Shown here in pieces: positions 30,549 to 40,503 of a stretch of DNA of 64,000 bases (its first letter is position 1; the number at the start of each line of letters is the position of its first letter). Under the pieces are notes generated by a model that was given only the letters and a program-made list of their open reading frames with translations, did not search any database and was not told the DNA's origin. A program made the translations under genes and the position numbers. The stretch covers positions 1 through 64,000 of the forward strand of contig JALWLD010000035.1 of the NCBI GenBank assembly GCA_027081115.1, in the 5' to 3' direction. Source of the DNA: Sulfurovum sp. (GTDB lineage: Bacteria; Campylobacterota; Campylobacteria; Campylobacterales; Sulfurovaceae).

Positions 30549-31715
30549 TTAAGGGCATGTGTAACCATTTGCAATGTATGATAATGCTGTTGCCAACATG
30601 GTCTCTTGAGGATCACCCATTAAATGTGTCAGGTCATCCGCTGCTTGACAGGTTGGTGGTATACCCGTAAGATCCGTACTTATACCATCATTGTTTTTAA
30701 TATAGAAGTTAATAAGAAAGTAGTAATTATCTCCATATGTTCTACCACTCATACCGACAGGTTTCCCATGGGTATAATCACCGATGGTAACAACATTTGC
30801 ATTACCAAGGTATGGCATTAATGCAGAGATGACAAGTTCGGAAGCAGAAGCAGAATTTTGAGTGACTAAAAAGATAACACGCTGCATATTAAGGTCATTA
30901 GGTTCATCTTCATCAAAATAATAGGTGGAGTTAAGACTTTTATAGTTGATATTCCAGTCCAGATAAACTTGTCTCTGTCCTACATGGTTTCTTACTAAAT
31001 TATCAAGCAAGATACTTGCTACATCTACAGAACCTCCACCGTTATAGCGTAGGTCAATAATAATATCTGTTATACCGCCAAATTTACTAAATTCAGCTTC
31101 AAATTCAGCAACGGAAGTACTGGTAAAAGAGTCATAGCGGAGATAACCTATATTCCCTGAAAGTATCTTACCTTCTGTGACTTTAAAGGTATATTCTCTT
31201 GGTGTTACTACAATGTCTTCTTGTATACCTTGACGATCTACCCTAAAAGTTGTTGCAATATTGAGATTTTGACTTGCAGCAGAGAGATTATCATGAGTCA
31301 CAGGTTCACCATTTATCAGTAAGATCTTATCACCCCGATAGAGTTTATAATATGCAGGTGATTCAATAAGAACCTGCATGATAGTAAAATCTTCCTGGTA
31401 TCTAAACCCAAAACCGGCAGTTGTTTGATTGATATAGTCATCATACTCCTGTGCTGTCATAGAGAAGCTCCAAAGGTCTTGTGAAACTTTGAGTGCATCT
31501 ATAAGCAATTGAGGTGTTTCATATATAGAATAATCGATGTCAATCACTTCGTCAAACCAGAGATATTCTGTATGAAAGAGATCATTTACAAACGCCTTTT
31601 CACTTGAGGAGAAAATTTGGGTTTCATTGACGACACTTGTTCCACTACCTCCGCCACAAGAGATAAACAGTAAAGAAACAGAGAGTAGAAAAGGGAAGAG
31701 AAATGATTTTTTCAT
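30549..31715 (-). CDS. S41-family peptidase lipoprotein
   Basis: Lipobox LLFISCGGG; DIIIDLRYNGGGSV; TQNSASASELVISAL (S41 serine motif). Confidence 0.85.
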   Translation of the reverse strand: MKKSFLFPFLLSVSLLFISCGGGSGTSVVNETQIFSSSEKAFVNDLFHTEYLWFDEVIDIDYSIYETPQLLIDALKVSQDLWSFSMTAQEYDDYINQTTAGFGFRYQEDFTIMQVLIESPAYYKLYRGDKILLINGEPVTHDNLSAASQNLNIATTFRVDRQGIQEDIVVTPREYTFKVTEGKILSGNIGYLRYDSFTSTSVAEFEAEFSKFGGITDIIIDLRYNGGGSVDVASILLDNLVRNHVGQRQVYLDWNINYKSLNSTYYFDEDEPNDLNMQRVIFLVTQNSASASELVISALMPYLGNANVVTIGDYTHGKPVGMSGRTYGDNYYFLINFYIKNNDGISTDLTGIPPTCQAADDLTHLMGDPQETMLATALSYIANGYTCP

Positions 31716-31758
31716 AAAATAATCCTTTTATGTATAGACATATGGTGTGGATGCAGTA

Positions 31759-32568
31759 TTACTCTACATCCTCCAAAAGCATAGGTGTTCCTATGGCTTT
31801 AAGTCTAGCATTGCTGGCTTGAAAGTATGCTGTCCAGAAGTCAGTTAGTGCTTTAAGTGTTTTAGAGTCTCTATAGCTATTCTTTCCTACCATCCCTGTA
31901 CCAATGACATAAACTCTTGCTCCGGCAAAGTTTGTAAGATAGTTGCCTTTTTTCACTTTAGACAATTCAGCTTTAGTGTTGACTTTTTTGAGGGAACCTT
32001 TTGAGTAAAATGAAGTAATGGAAGAGTGTTCAATCATATCTGAAACTAACAGTACCACTTTCTCTTTGGCAGATGAGGGTTTAATAATATGATCTGAAAT
32101 ATCATCTAGTGATTTGATGATGTCAGAGTGAGGAAGTTTTTTATTGGCACCTTTGAGTGTATGAACCAATGCTTTTGTTGCTTTTTTCTTTGCAAATTTA
32201 TATTGACCATTCATACAGCCTTCATATTTACGTAGTGATTTCTTGGCAATATCATGTTTTGCATCATCTGGAAGAAGAACTTCAAGTTTACCAGAGTAAG
32301 CAACGTCAGTATATTTACCATTTGCATTGGAAGAGAAAGAAGCAATGGTAATCGCATAGCCATTCTTAACGAACTTCATCATATTTTTATAGGTATAGAT
32401 CATCATGTTTTTATCTATAGGTGTAGTCTGGTCTATTAAAATGAATAGCTCCTTTTCACTGCCAGGGTTGGGATTGTTCATCTTTAAAGCTTTATAGCAG
32501 CTTGGTACATCATTTCTTGCAACAAGCAGTGCTGAGAGTGCAAACAGTGTTAAAAGTATTTTTCTCAT
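31759..32568 (-). CDS. Secreted VWA-like hypothetical protein
   Basis: Signal peptide; FILIDQTTPIDKNM..., VVLLVSDMIEHSS, VYVIGTGMVG resemble strands of a VWA fold. Confidence 0.6.
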   Translation of the reverse strand: MRKILLTLFALSALLVARNDVPSCYKALKMNNPNPGSEKELFILIDQTTPIDKNMMIYTYKNMMKFVKNGYAITIASFSSNANGKYTDVAYSGKLEVLLPDDAKHDIAKKSLRKYEGCMNGQYKFAKKKATKALVHTLKGANKKLPHSDIIKSLDDISDHIIKPSSAKEKVVLLVSDMIEHSSITSFYSKGSLKKVNTKAELSKVKKGNYLTNFAGARVYVIGTGMVGKNSYRDSKTLKALTDFWTAYFQASNARLKAIGTPMLLEDVE

Positions 32569-33918
32569 CTATTTGTCCTCAAAGGTAAGGTATTGCTGAA
32601 ACGTTCTGTCTTTGTTATTTCTCAACAGGGCTGTTGTCTCTGCATCTGTACCGGAGTTATCATTGATGATATTCATAGCATGTTGTAACTTTTGTAACTG
32701 TCTTTGTGCTGTTCGTGCGATATGCGTTTTCATTCTCTCATAATACGCAAGGAATGCCTTCTTCGTACTAAAGCCTTTGAGACATTCATAGGCCTCTTTT
32801 GACTCACGTCCGGCAAAGTCCCAGTGCATACCAAAGAAGATACCCAATATCTGTATAAATACAAACATGAGACCTAATATAAGGAAGGTAGCCTCACCAC
32901 CTTTGAGGTTTGTCTCATCAATAATTGAGTTATTGTTAGAATCAGGTTTTTCACTGTTGAGTGTTTCTCCGCCAAAAAGTGCACCAAGATCTTCTTTTAC
33001 ATCTTCTGCGGATGTATCTCCAAAGAGTGCACCAATATCTTCATCGCTTGAAGCATCTGCACTAGCAAAAGGAGAAGCATCATCATTAAAAATATTTACG
33101 GCATTCTCATGTGAAGAAGCAATCTCTTGTTTCAATACCTGATCTCTAATATATGTAGCTCCTACAGCCACTGCAATAATAAAGATGATTGTCAGTATTG
33201 TTTTAGTATAGGTTGTTTTGACTTTATCATTGACATCAATTCTGTTAAGCATTCGAATATAATTTGGTGATTTTTCATCATCAAAGGTATTGTCGATAGT
33301 AATGAGTTGTTCATCAGGTTTCAGGTCTCTCCAGTTTGAGCCACCTGCATTGTCATTTTTATACCAACGTCTGATTTTTTTGATAAGAGTGTTTTTATGA
33401 AGTTCCTGTCCTGTCATATGTGTCAGCCAAACCAATAAAATTGCAAGCATCATTGCGACACCTACTGCACCTTTTTGCTGTGTTGCCTCTGAAGCACCAG
33501 GAATGGTAAATCCTGCCAATACATAGGCAAAACCAAAGGCTTCAACTACTACAAGTATAAAGATCATAACCCAGATGAAAGTCGGTGTTGGTTTACGTCC
33601 AAGCTCTCCAGCTGCATGCAAATAGGCTTTTGCTTCATCAAAAGATTCAGAATCTTTGTCTACTTTCTCATAAAAATTATAGTAGTCTCTACAGAGTCTC
33701 TCTTCTGAATAGAACCATTTGTGGTTTTCATCAAACCCTTCTATATCTTTTGCTAATCTAGATGTTTTCCCGATAAATGGAAAGTTATAGGTCAAATTTA
33801 ACCACCAAAATTTTACTTCCTGCCAATGTGTAATAACAAATGCCAAAATAATTATTGCAAAAGCAATCAGTAGTGTTTCAATTTTATGCAGCATAATATA
33901 TGCCAAAATTTCTTCCAT
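32569..33918 (-). CDS. Multi-TM hypothetical membrane protein paired with the VWA-like gene
   Basis: Several TM segments; internal repeat DIGALFGDTS / DLGALFGGET; abuts the 31759-32568 gene. Confidence 0.7.
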   Translation of the reverse strand: MEEILAYIMLHKIETLLIAFAIIILAFVITHWQEVKFWWLNLTYNFPFIGKTSRLAKDIEGFDENHKWFYSEERLCRDYYNFYEKVDKDSESFDEAKAYLHAAGELGRKPTPTFIWVMIFILVVVEAFGFAYVLAGFTIPGASEATQQKGAVGVAMMLAILLVWLTHMTGQELHKNTLIKKIRRWYKNDNAGGSNWRDLKPDEQLITIDNTFDDEKSPNYIRMLNRIDVNDKVKTTYTKTILTIIFIIAVAVGATYIRDQVLKQEIASSHENAVNIFNDDASPFASADASSDEDIGALFGDTSAEDVKEDLGALFGGETLNSEKPDSNNNSIIDETNLKGGEATFLILGLMFVFIQILGIFFGMHWDFAGRESKEAYECLKGFSTKKAFLAYYERMKTHIARTAQRQLQKLQHAMNIINDNSGTDAETTALLRNNKDRTFQQYLTFEDK

Positions 33919-33979
33919 TTTTACTCCTTGATAAATAATATGTTAATTATATCTAAAAATATTTTGCTATAGTTATAGT

Positions 33980-34135
33980 ATGAATAAAGCATTACTAATA
34001 TTTATTTTTTTGGCACTTCTTATTGTCTCGGCTGCGATTGTATACAAACAATATTGCGCATCAAAAACGTATGGATGTAAACAAGAAAAATTTGAGGACA
34101 ATGATTTTGGGCCGGAAGAAGGAACAGATTGGTAG
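33980..34135 (+). CDS. 51-aa single-TM small protein
   Basis: MNKALLIFIFLALLIVSAAIVYKQYCASKTYGCKQEKFEDNDFGPEEGTDW; below the 60-aa ORF cutoff; no clear Shine-Dalgarno. Confidence 0.45.
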   Translation: MNKALLIFIFLALLIVSAAIVYKQYCASKTYGCKQEKFEDNDFGPEEGTDW

Positions 34136-34239
34136 TATTTGACTCTATTTAAGTTTTAAACAGTTTTGTTATTGTTGATTAACATTCTTTGCGATTTCCT
34201 ATGATAAAATGATGTTTATATTAAAAATAAGGAGTCAGT

Positions 34240-34437
34240 ATGGCAAATGGACCAACGCAGATGACAATTACATTTACGGCAGAGCAGATAGAACAAATTG
34301 AAACAATTACAAAGCTAACAGGCGATGATATAACCAATGTCCTTAGAAAAGCTATCACAGAACTTCATAAAAAAGTTATAGCAGATGAAGATGGCAAACA
34401 ATTGGCAAAAATAAACTCTATGCTTGATGTACAATAG
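34240..34437 (+). CDS. Small ribbon-helix-helix-like protein
   Basis: QMTITFTAEQIEQIETITKLTGDDITNVLRKAITELHKKV; AAGGAG upstream. Confidence 0.6.
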   Translation: MANGPTQMTITFTAEQIEQIETITKLTGDDITNVLRKAITELHKKVIADEDGKQLAKINSMLDVQ

Positions 34438-34440
34438 GAC

Positions 34441-34719
34441 ATGTCTGTAACTATGGAAAAGAAAAAGATCTTTCTCTTAATACTTATTCTTATCATAGTT
34501 ATAGGTATTTTAATGGTTTCTACAACAAAAAGAAAAGCGTATAGAGAAGATCAGGTAGAAAAGTTTGAAAAGTATTATCTTCCAAAGAAAATGAAAGAGT
34601 GTCTGAGTAAACATGACTATTCTATTGAAAATTCAAGTGCTAAAGTAAAACAAAAGTGTGAAGATTATGTAAAACAGATATGGGAAGAACAAAAAGTTCT
34701 AAATAATGTAGAAGAGTAA
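34441..34719 (+). CDS. Small single-TM hypothetical protein
   Basis: Coherent ORF 3 nt after the preceding gene. Confidence 0.6.
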   Translation: MSVTMEKKKIFLLILILIIVIGILMVSTTKRKAYREDQVEKFEKYYLPKKMKECLSKHDYSIENSSAKVKQKCEDYVKQIWEEQKVLNNVEE

Positions 34720-34766
34720 AAGAGGGGGGTACTAGATGTAAATGCCAGAAGGCATTTACTTTGAAG

Positions 34767-35150
34767 TTAGTTAACTGTTACTTCAACTTCAGTACCTTCC
34801 CAGATACCGTGTTTTGTACAGTAACCATGTGCAACAAGCTTCAATTTTTTTCCTGTTGGGATGATTGTAAATGTAGTTGTGTTATGTGCTTTTACATTTC
34901 CAAGTGTTCCTGGGATGTAAGTAGCTTGTGCTAGTTTAGTTTCACCGTTGAAAAGAGTGACTGACTCGATGTAGTGGTCAAAATCATCAGGGTGAGTATA
35001 TTCGTTACCCATTTTAACTGTTACTTCAAATGGCTCTCCCGCAGTTGCTGTGTCAGCACAAGTAATGAATGGTGAGTGTCTGTCAATAAGGTCTTTTTTC
35101 GCTTCTCTATCTACTTCTGAGATATCTACGTATTTGTTTATTTTTGGCAT
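34767..35150 (-). CDS. Superoxide reductase (desulfoferrodoxin/neelaredoxin-type)
   Basis: HSPFITCADTATAGEPFEVTVKMGNEYTHPDDFDHYI; HGYCTKHGIWEG metal-ligand motif. Confidence 0.9.
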   Translation of the reverse strand: MPKINKYVDISEVDREAKKDLIDRHSPFITCADTATAGEPFEVTVKMGNEYTHPDDFDHYIESVTLFNGETKLAQATYIPGTLGNVKAHNTTTFTIIPTGKKLKLVAHGYCTKHGIWEGTEVEVTVN

Positions 35151-35402
35151 GTTAAATCCTTTTATTTAATTTTTGTAAAGTCATTATAGCATAAATAAAA
35201 TTAAATAGGATAATTTTAGTCTTATTTAACCGTTATGGCTGAATCTAAAAGGGTTATCTTGCAAGAGTGGTAACAGCAGTGTGCTGAAATTCTCACCTTG
35301 TTCAACATCGAAAAGCGTATCTCTTACCCCATTAGTGTTGTTTACATATATCTTCATATTCTGCATTGAATTTTGTATGATAGATTAATTATAGAGTATA
35401 TA

Positions 35403-35429
35403 TTTTCTCCCTTACGATAAGGGAGAAAA
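35403..35429 (-). terminator. Hairpin TTTTCTCCCTTA-CGA-TAAGGGAGAAAA after the reductase operon
   Basis: 12-bp perfect stem. Confidence 0.6.
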
Positions 35430-35441
35430 AAGAGTAGAAAA

Positions 35442-36338
35442 CTATGCGCTTGCTTCAACCTGTAAATGTGTTGCTTTTTGAACGTGGAAATTAAGACCAA
35501 TCTCTTTTTCTGTACATCCAAGTGCAAGTGCAACCATCTGAGGCATATGTAGTACTGGAAGTTCTACATCTCTGTTCATTACTTTGGCTACATCATCCTG
35601 ATAGGTATCCATTTTTAGGTGACAGAGTGGGCATGGTGTGACCATCATATCTGCATTGTTGTCAATGGCATCTAAAAGAGCATTTCCCGTAAGAAGTTCA
35701 GAGGTATGGTTAGCCTGAAGTTCTACGTGAAAACCACAACATTTGTTTTTATGGTCATAGTCTACAGGGTGACCCTCAAGTGCATCAATGAGTTGGTCAA
35801 GTGAAGTAGGGTTGTATGGATTTTCTCCATTGTTACTTCCGTGGTGTAACTCAGATGGTCTAATGTTATGACATCCATAGAATGGTGCAATATTCAAGTG
35901 TGAAAGTGGTACAGTGACTTTATCTTTGATATTTTCAAGTCCATACTCATCGATGAGTGTATAGAGGAAATGCTTGATCTCAGAGGTACCTTTGTACTCA
36001 AGTCCCACTTCTGCCAGTTTTTCATTGACACGTGCTTTAAGTTCTGGGTCTGTATCTAATGCATGTTTAGTCATGGCAGAGTTCAGCTGGCAGGTGTTAC
36101 AGATAGTGATCATGGTAAGACCAAGCTTTTCTGCATAACAGATGTTTCTGGCATTCAGTACATGCGCCAGGAATTCATCAAAGTCCTGAAGATGGGAAGC
36201 ACCACAGCATGATGCCTCTTCAAGTATAGTAATTTCAATACCAAGTTTTTCAGCTACTGCAAGTGTAGATGAAAGTAGTTCCGGTGTAGATTGTTTTGCT
36301 GTACAACCTGTAAACAGTGCGTAATGTAATTTGCTCAT
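35442..36338 (-). CDS. CCG-domain (heterodisulfide reductase B-like) subunit, SdhE/MfrE type
   Basis: Two cysteine-rich CCG modules: LEEASCCGASHL and KNKCCGFH, plus TPCPLCHLKM. Confidence 0.9.
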   Translation of the reverse strand: MSKLHYALFTGCTAKQSTPELLSSTLAVAEKLGIEITILEEASCCGASHLQDFDEFLAHVLNARNICYAEKLGLTMITICNTCQLNSAMTKHALDTDPELKARVNEKLAEVGLEYKGTSEIKHFLYTLIDEYGLENIKDKVTVPLSHLNIAPFYGCHNIRPSELHHGSNNGENPYNPTSLDQLIDALEGHPVDYDHKNKCCGFHVELQANHTSELLTGNALLDAIDNNADMMVTPCPLCHLKMDTYQDDVAKVMNRDVELPVLHMPQMVALALGCTEKEIGLNFHVQKATHLQVEASA

Positions 36339-36347
36339 CTTTTCTCC

Positions 36348-37340
36348 TTACAGCTTGTTTGTCATTGAAATATCAATGAGTTTCTGGACTTCGTCAAGAT
36401 TTTTTATCTTTGGCATATTGTCAATAAACGGTATGCCATCCTGCCAGTGTATCTTACCGGCTTTCATCATCTTTACAGCAGTTTTTAGGTGTTTGTACAT
36501 ACCTAAGTAGCCTTCTGAATAGACTACAATATCTGCTTCATCAAGGAAACCGTGTTTTCTAATGCTTCTTACAAAACCTTCAGCGTGACGTGTTGCCACA
36601 TTGGAGACGGCAACTCCCTGTTCAAACTGCATGTTGTGAAGTTTGGTGATCTTCTCAATTGGGTTGATCTCTTTTGGACAGGCTTCTGCACATTCAAAAC
36701 ACTTTACACAGTCCCAAACACCTACACCAGGCTGAGAAGTCAATTCAAGTCTTTCTGTGCCGGCATTGTCTCTTGTATCTACTGTAAACCTGTACGCAGC
36801 ATTGAGTGCTGCAGGCCCAAGATAGTCAGGGTTGACTTCAAGCGCAGGACAAGAGTAGTGACAGGCACCACATTGGATACAAAGGTCTGAGTCCAAGAAC
36901 TTGTCAAACTCTGCGATACTTTGTTTTGTTTCATGCTCAGGTCTTGGGTCTACATCTGCAACGACAAAAGGAGTTACTGCTGCATGTTTGTCCCAGAAAT
37001 CTTTTTTGTCGATGATCATATCTTTAACTACACGTTTTTTGCTTGAAGGTTCAAAGACAAGTTCATTATCAAAAAGGTCAAGAAGCTCCATAGCATTTTG
37101 TTTACAGGCAAGTGTTGCTTTTCCGTTGACTTTAATGGCACAGGCACCACAAATACCGTGACGGCAAGAACGTCTGTAAGAGAATGAACCATCATGTTCC
37201 CACTTTATTTTGTTCATAAGGTCAAGGATCAACTCATCTTTTCCTACTTCCATTTCGTACTGTTTATAGTATGGAAGGTAGTCAGTCTCAGCATTGAATC
37301 TGAATGCTTTTATAGTTACTTTTCTAGTATCGTTATTCAT
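36348..37340 (-). CDS. sdhB: Succinate dehydrogenase/fumarate reductase iron-sulfur subunit
   Basis: YRRSCRHGICGACAIKVNG; CIQCGACHYSCPA; CVKCFECAEACPKEI; AAGGAGG SD at 37347-37353 supports start 37340. Confidence 0.94.
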   Translation of the reverse strand: MNNDTRKVTIKAFRFNAETDYLPYYKQYEMEVGKDELILDLMNKIKWEHDGSFSYRRSCRHGICGACAIKVNGKATLACKQNAMELLDLFDNELVFEPSSKKRVVKDMIIDKKDFWDKHAAVTPFVVADVDPRPEHETKQSIAEFDKFLDSDLCIQCGACHYSCPALEVNPDYLGPAALNAAYRFTVDTRDNAGTERLELTSQPGVGVWDCVKCFECAEACPKEINPIEKITKLHNMQFEQGVAVSNVATRHAEGFVRSIRKHGFLDEADIVVYSEGYLGMYKHLKTAVKMMKAGKIHWQDGIPFIDNMPKIKNLDEVQKLIDISMTNKL

Positions 37341-37350
37341 CATGACCTCC

Positions 37351-39078
37351 TTAATATGTTCTTTCTTTAGGCTCAAACTTACCAAGTACAACATCTCCCC
37401 ACTCAAGTGAAATGTTGAAATCTTTATCCATATAGGCGTAAGTATGTTTCAAGAACTTCTCATCATCACGAGTAGGAAAGTCTTCTCTATAGTGTCCACC
37501 ACGGCTCTCTTCTCTGTTGAGTGCACCTACTACGATAAACTTTGAAAACTCTAACATGTGTCCAAGTTCAATAGCTTCTTGGAGGTCTGTGTTAAACGTA
37601 TTTGACTTGTCATCAATACGAATATTTTTAAATCTCTCTAAAAGTTCATCAATGAGTTTAATTTGTCTCTCAAGAGATTCTTTTGTTCTAAATACACCAG
37701 CGTCTGCGGTCATCCCTACTTGAAGTTCCTCTCTCAGTTTCGGTACAGTTTCCATACCGTTTGAAGTCTTAAGTCTACTCATCTCTTCTAGCATGGTTTT
37801 AGCATCTTCAACAGATGCTTTTCTAAGCTCAATACCGTTATCAAGCTCTTTTACCATGTTTTCTCCTGCATGACGTCCAAAAAGTAGGGCTTCAAGCACT
37901 GAATTGGCTCCGAGTCTGTTTGCCCCGTGTACAGATACACAAGAACACTCACCCGCAGCGTAGAAACCTTCTACCATCTCTGTAGGGCTCTTACGTACCT
38001 GACAGTTGATATTGGTTGGAATACCACCCATAGAATAGTGTGCCGTAGCAGAAATGTGGATAGGCTCTTTAAGCATATCTTGCCCTTGGAATGCAATAGC
38101 AAGTTCACGAAGTTCTGGCAAACGTGTCAGAATGATCTCTGGGTCCAGGTGTGTGAGGTCAATATTGACAGACTGACCATCTTTGCCTACACCTCTACCT
38201 TGACGTACCTCTTCCATAATAGCTCGGCTTACAACATCACGAGAAGCAAGCTCCATAGCATTTGGTGCATACTTGGTCATAAATCTTTCACCTTCTGAAT
38301 TAAAGAGTCTGCCTCCTTCACCACGTGCTGCTTCAGAGATGAGTACTCCTGAGCCACCAAGTCCACTTGGATGGAACTGTACAAATTCCATATCTTCGAG
38401 TGGAAGACCGTGACGTGCAACAATAGAGAGTGAATCTCCTGTATTGGCATGTGCATTAGAGTTAAATCTGTATGCTCTACCATGTCCACCAGTTGCAAAC
38501 ATCGTTACCTTCGCATTGAAGATTGCAGGTTCAGAGTTTCTAATGTCATAAGCTGCTACACCGGAAACTTTACCGTCTTTGTAGATAAGATCAGCAGCAT
38601 ACCACTCATCGAAAATTTCAACACCGGCACGAAATGCCTGTTCATAGATCGCCTGAAGTAGTGCCAGTCCAGTCCTGTCTTTTGCATAACAAGCGCGTGG
38701 CTTAGATTGCCCACCAAAAGGACGGATAGCAATATCTCCCTCTTCATCTCTTGAAAATACACATCCCATTCTTTCTGCCCAACGGATTGTCTCTGGTGCT
38801 TTTGTACACATGAGCTCCACGCAGTCCTGATCTGCCAGGTAGTCTGAACCCTTTACTGTGTCGAACTCATGAAGTTCTGTTGAATCTTCTGCACCAAGGG
38901 CAGCATTGATACCACCTTGTGCAGCACCTGAGTGAGATCTGAGTGGGTGGAGCTTTGTAATAACAGCAGTTCTCTTCCCCGCTTCAGTCAGCTCTTTGGC
39001 TGCCGCCAAACCAGCCAAACCTGAACCGACAATCACTGCGTCATATTCGTAGATTTTAACATCTGAAGAGTTATTCAT
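37351..39078 (-). CDS. sdhA: Succinate dehydrogenase/fumarate reductase flavoprotein subunit
   Basis: [45 protein letters not shown]; no Tat signal. Confidence 0.95.
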   Translation of the reverse strand: MNNSSDVKIYEYDAVIVGSGLAGLAAAKELTEAGKRTAVITKLHPLRSHSGAAQGGINAALGAEDSTELHEFDTVKGSDYLADQDCVELMCTKAPETIRWAERMGCVFSRDEEGDIAIRPFGGQSKPRACYAKDRTGLALLQAIYEQAFRAGVEIFDEWYAADLIYKDGKVSGVAAYDIRNSEPAIFNAKVTMFATGGHGRAYRFNSNAHANTGDSLSIVARHGLPLEDMEFVQFHPSGLGGSGVLISEAARGEGGRLFNSEGERFMTKYAPNAMELASRDVVSRAIMEEVRQGRGVGKDGQSVNIDLTHLDPEIILTRLPELRELAIAFQGQDMLKEPIHISATAHYSMGGIPTNINCQVRKSPTEMVEGFYAAGECSCVSVHGANRLGANSVLEALLFGRHAGENMVKELDNGIELRKASVEDAKTMLEEMSRLKTSNGMETVPKLREELQVGMTADAGVFRTKESLERQIKLIDELLERFKNIRIDDKSNTFNTDLQEAIELGHMLEFSKFIVVGALNREESRGGHYREDFPTRDDEKFLKHTYAYMDKDFNISLEWGDVVLGKFEPKERTY

Positions 39079-39256
39079 GATATTTTTATCCTTTTGTTAA
39101 AGTGCATATATTATATCTTCAGTTTAATTTCAACTTGATTAATGAAGGCTAAATAAGGGGAGTAAAGAAGGGCTCGTTACGAAGCTTCCCCCTAAAAAGG
39201 GAGAAGAAAATATCTACTTATGAGAGAGATAAATCTATCTAATCAAATCTATTTTT

Positions 39257-40324
39257 TTATGCAACTTCTTCAGCGTTACATAGTGCATTGAATGCAGACT
39301 TTGAGATTAGTGGAAGTGGTATTTCTCTACCGATACGCTTTTGAAGGGAAGCAAAATTTTTATTGAACATCTCAAAGTCTGATTCTTTTGCAACGACTAA
39401 AAGTTCTGCACCTGTATCTAAAGCATCAAGAAGTGTCGTAGCTGCTTTCAAAAAGGCAAGGTTATCTTGCTTTCCAAGGAGTGAAGTACCGGCAAGTTTG
39501 TTTGCACGAGAGAATGAGATGACGTTACCACCATTTTGTGTTATGTTTGTTTCTATTTCTTGGCTAAGTCCGCTATCGCCAGCATAACAGGCAACATTGA
39601 CACCTTCAATAGAGGTTTTTTCAAAACTGTAGAGAGCTTTTTTAGAAAACTTCTCTGTCATTTCACTCATTTTGTCCATAAATGGATTTTCAAGTAACGG
39701 GTTTCTTTTTGCAGGAGGATATACCATAGTATTGAGTGCTTCTATCTCTTGTGTACAATCAATTTCATTAAAGAGATTATTTTCGTACTCACAGGCAGCT
39801 AAACCATCATAGGGATCAGAGATAGCCTCAAGGATAGCCTCTGTATGTTCTGAACCGTTCTCTATCATTCTATGTGCAAGAAGGAGTACTGCATCGCCTA
39901 TATAATCATGAGAGAACTTAAAGGTTTCAGAAGCGTAGTGCTGTGCATAAAGTGACTCATAGTACACTTTGTCTTCATCACTGGCATATGCAGCAAGCAG
40001 GTCAAATCTTTTCATAAAGTCACTGTCATCCATAATCAGACAGTGGTTTGAACGGTAGGAAAGAGCAGGGTCTATCTGAAGATCCATACCCAGTTTCTCT
40101 ACTACGGCCCCAACGGTTTCTTCTGCTGTGACAAGCAGGTCATTGATCTTAAATATCAATTTTTCATCAGGGTAGGCAAAATTTTCATTGGCCGCCTGGA
40201 TGTTTGCAAGTATGGTTTGAACCTTGTCACCAGCATTGAGTGTCATGGAAAAGTTTTTGTAATATGGCAGGTAGTCTGTCTTCGCATTAAAAAAGAATGC
40301 TCTTACTTCTAAAGTATGTTGCAT
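39257..40324 (-). CDS. SdhB/SdhE-like protein lacking Fe-S cysteines (possibly DUF5644-type)
   Basis: N-terminus VRAFFFNAKTDYLPYYKNFSMTLNAGDKV parallels SdhB IKAFRFNAETDYLPYYKQYEMEVGKDEL; start 40324 supported by AAGGA SD. Confidence 0.75.
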   Translation of the reverse strand: MQHTLEVRAFFFNAKTDYLPYYKNFSMTLNAGDKVQTILANIQAANENFAYPDEKLIFKINDLLVTAEETVGAVVEKLGMDLQIDPALSYRSNHCLIMDDSDFMKRFDLLAAYASDEDKVYYESLYAQHYASETFKFSHDYIGDAVLLLAHRMIENGSEHTEAILEAISDPYDGLAACEYENNLFNEIDCTQEIEALNTMVYPPAKRNPLLENPFMDKMSEMTEKFSKKALYSFEKTSIEGVNVACYAGDSGLSQEIETNITQNGGNVISFSRANKLAGTSLLGKQDNLAFLKAATTLLDALDTGAELLVVAKESDFEMFNKNFASLQKRIGREIPLPLISKSAFNALCNAEEVA

Positions 40325-40503
40325 GTGTATCCTTGTATATGGCATTTGCATTACACTGTAAATGCTTGCATGATAATTTCATTGATTATATCTTTTTATA
40401 TTGCCAATTACTATTGTATCGAGTATACAAACCAAAAAATGTTTAAAGTATGTTACAATTTTGCCAATTTTATAGAAGGTTTTTTACCTTAAAGAGGATT
40501 TTT

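Noticed and set aside
39167-39206. Hairpin CTTCCCCCT-AAAA-AGGGAGAAG downstream of the SdhB/E-like gene as a terminator
   Set aside because: Stem has a mismatch and no clear T-tract; possible but not supported enough to list
39363-39587. Antisense ORF opposite the SdhB/E-like gene, and similar antisense ORFs across the track (for example 47784-48164, 52084-52398, 32867-33142)
   Set aside because: No SD, no recognisable domain, fully overlapped by real genes
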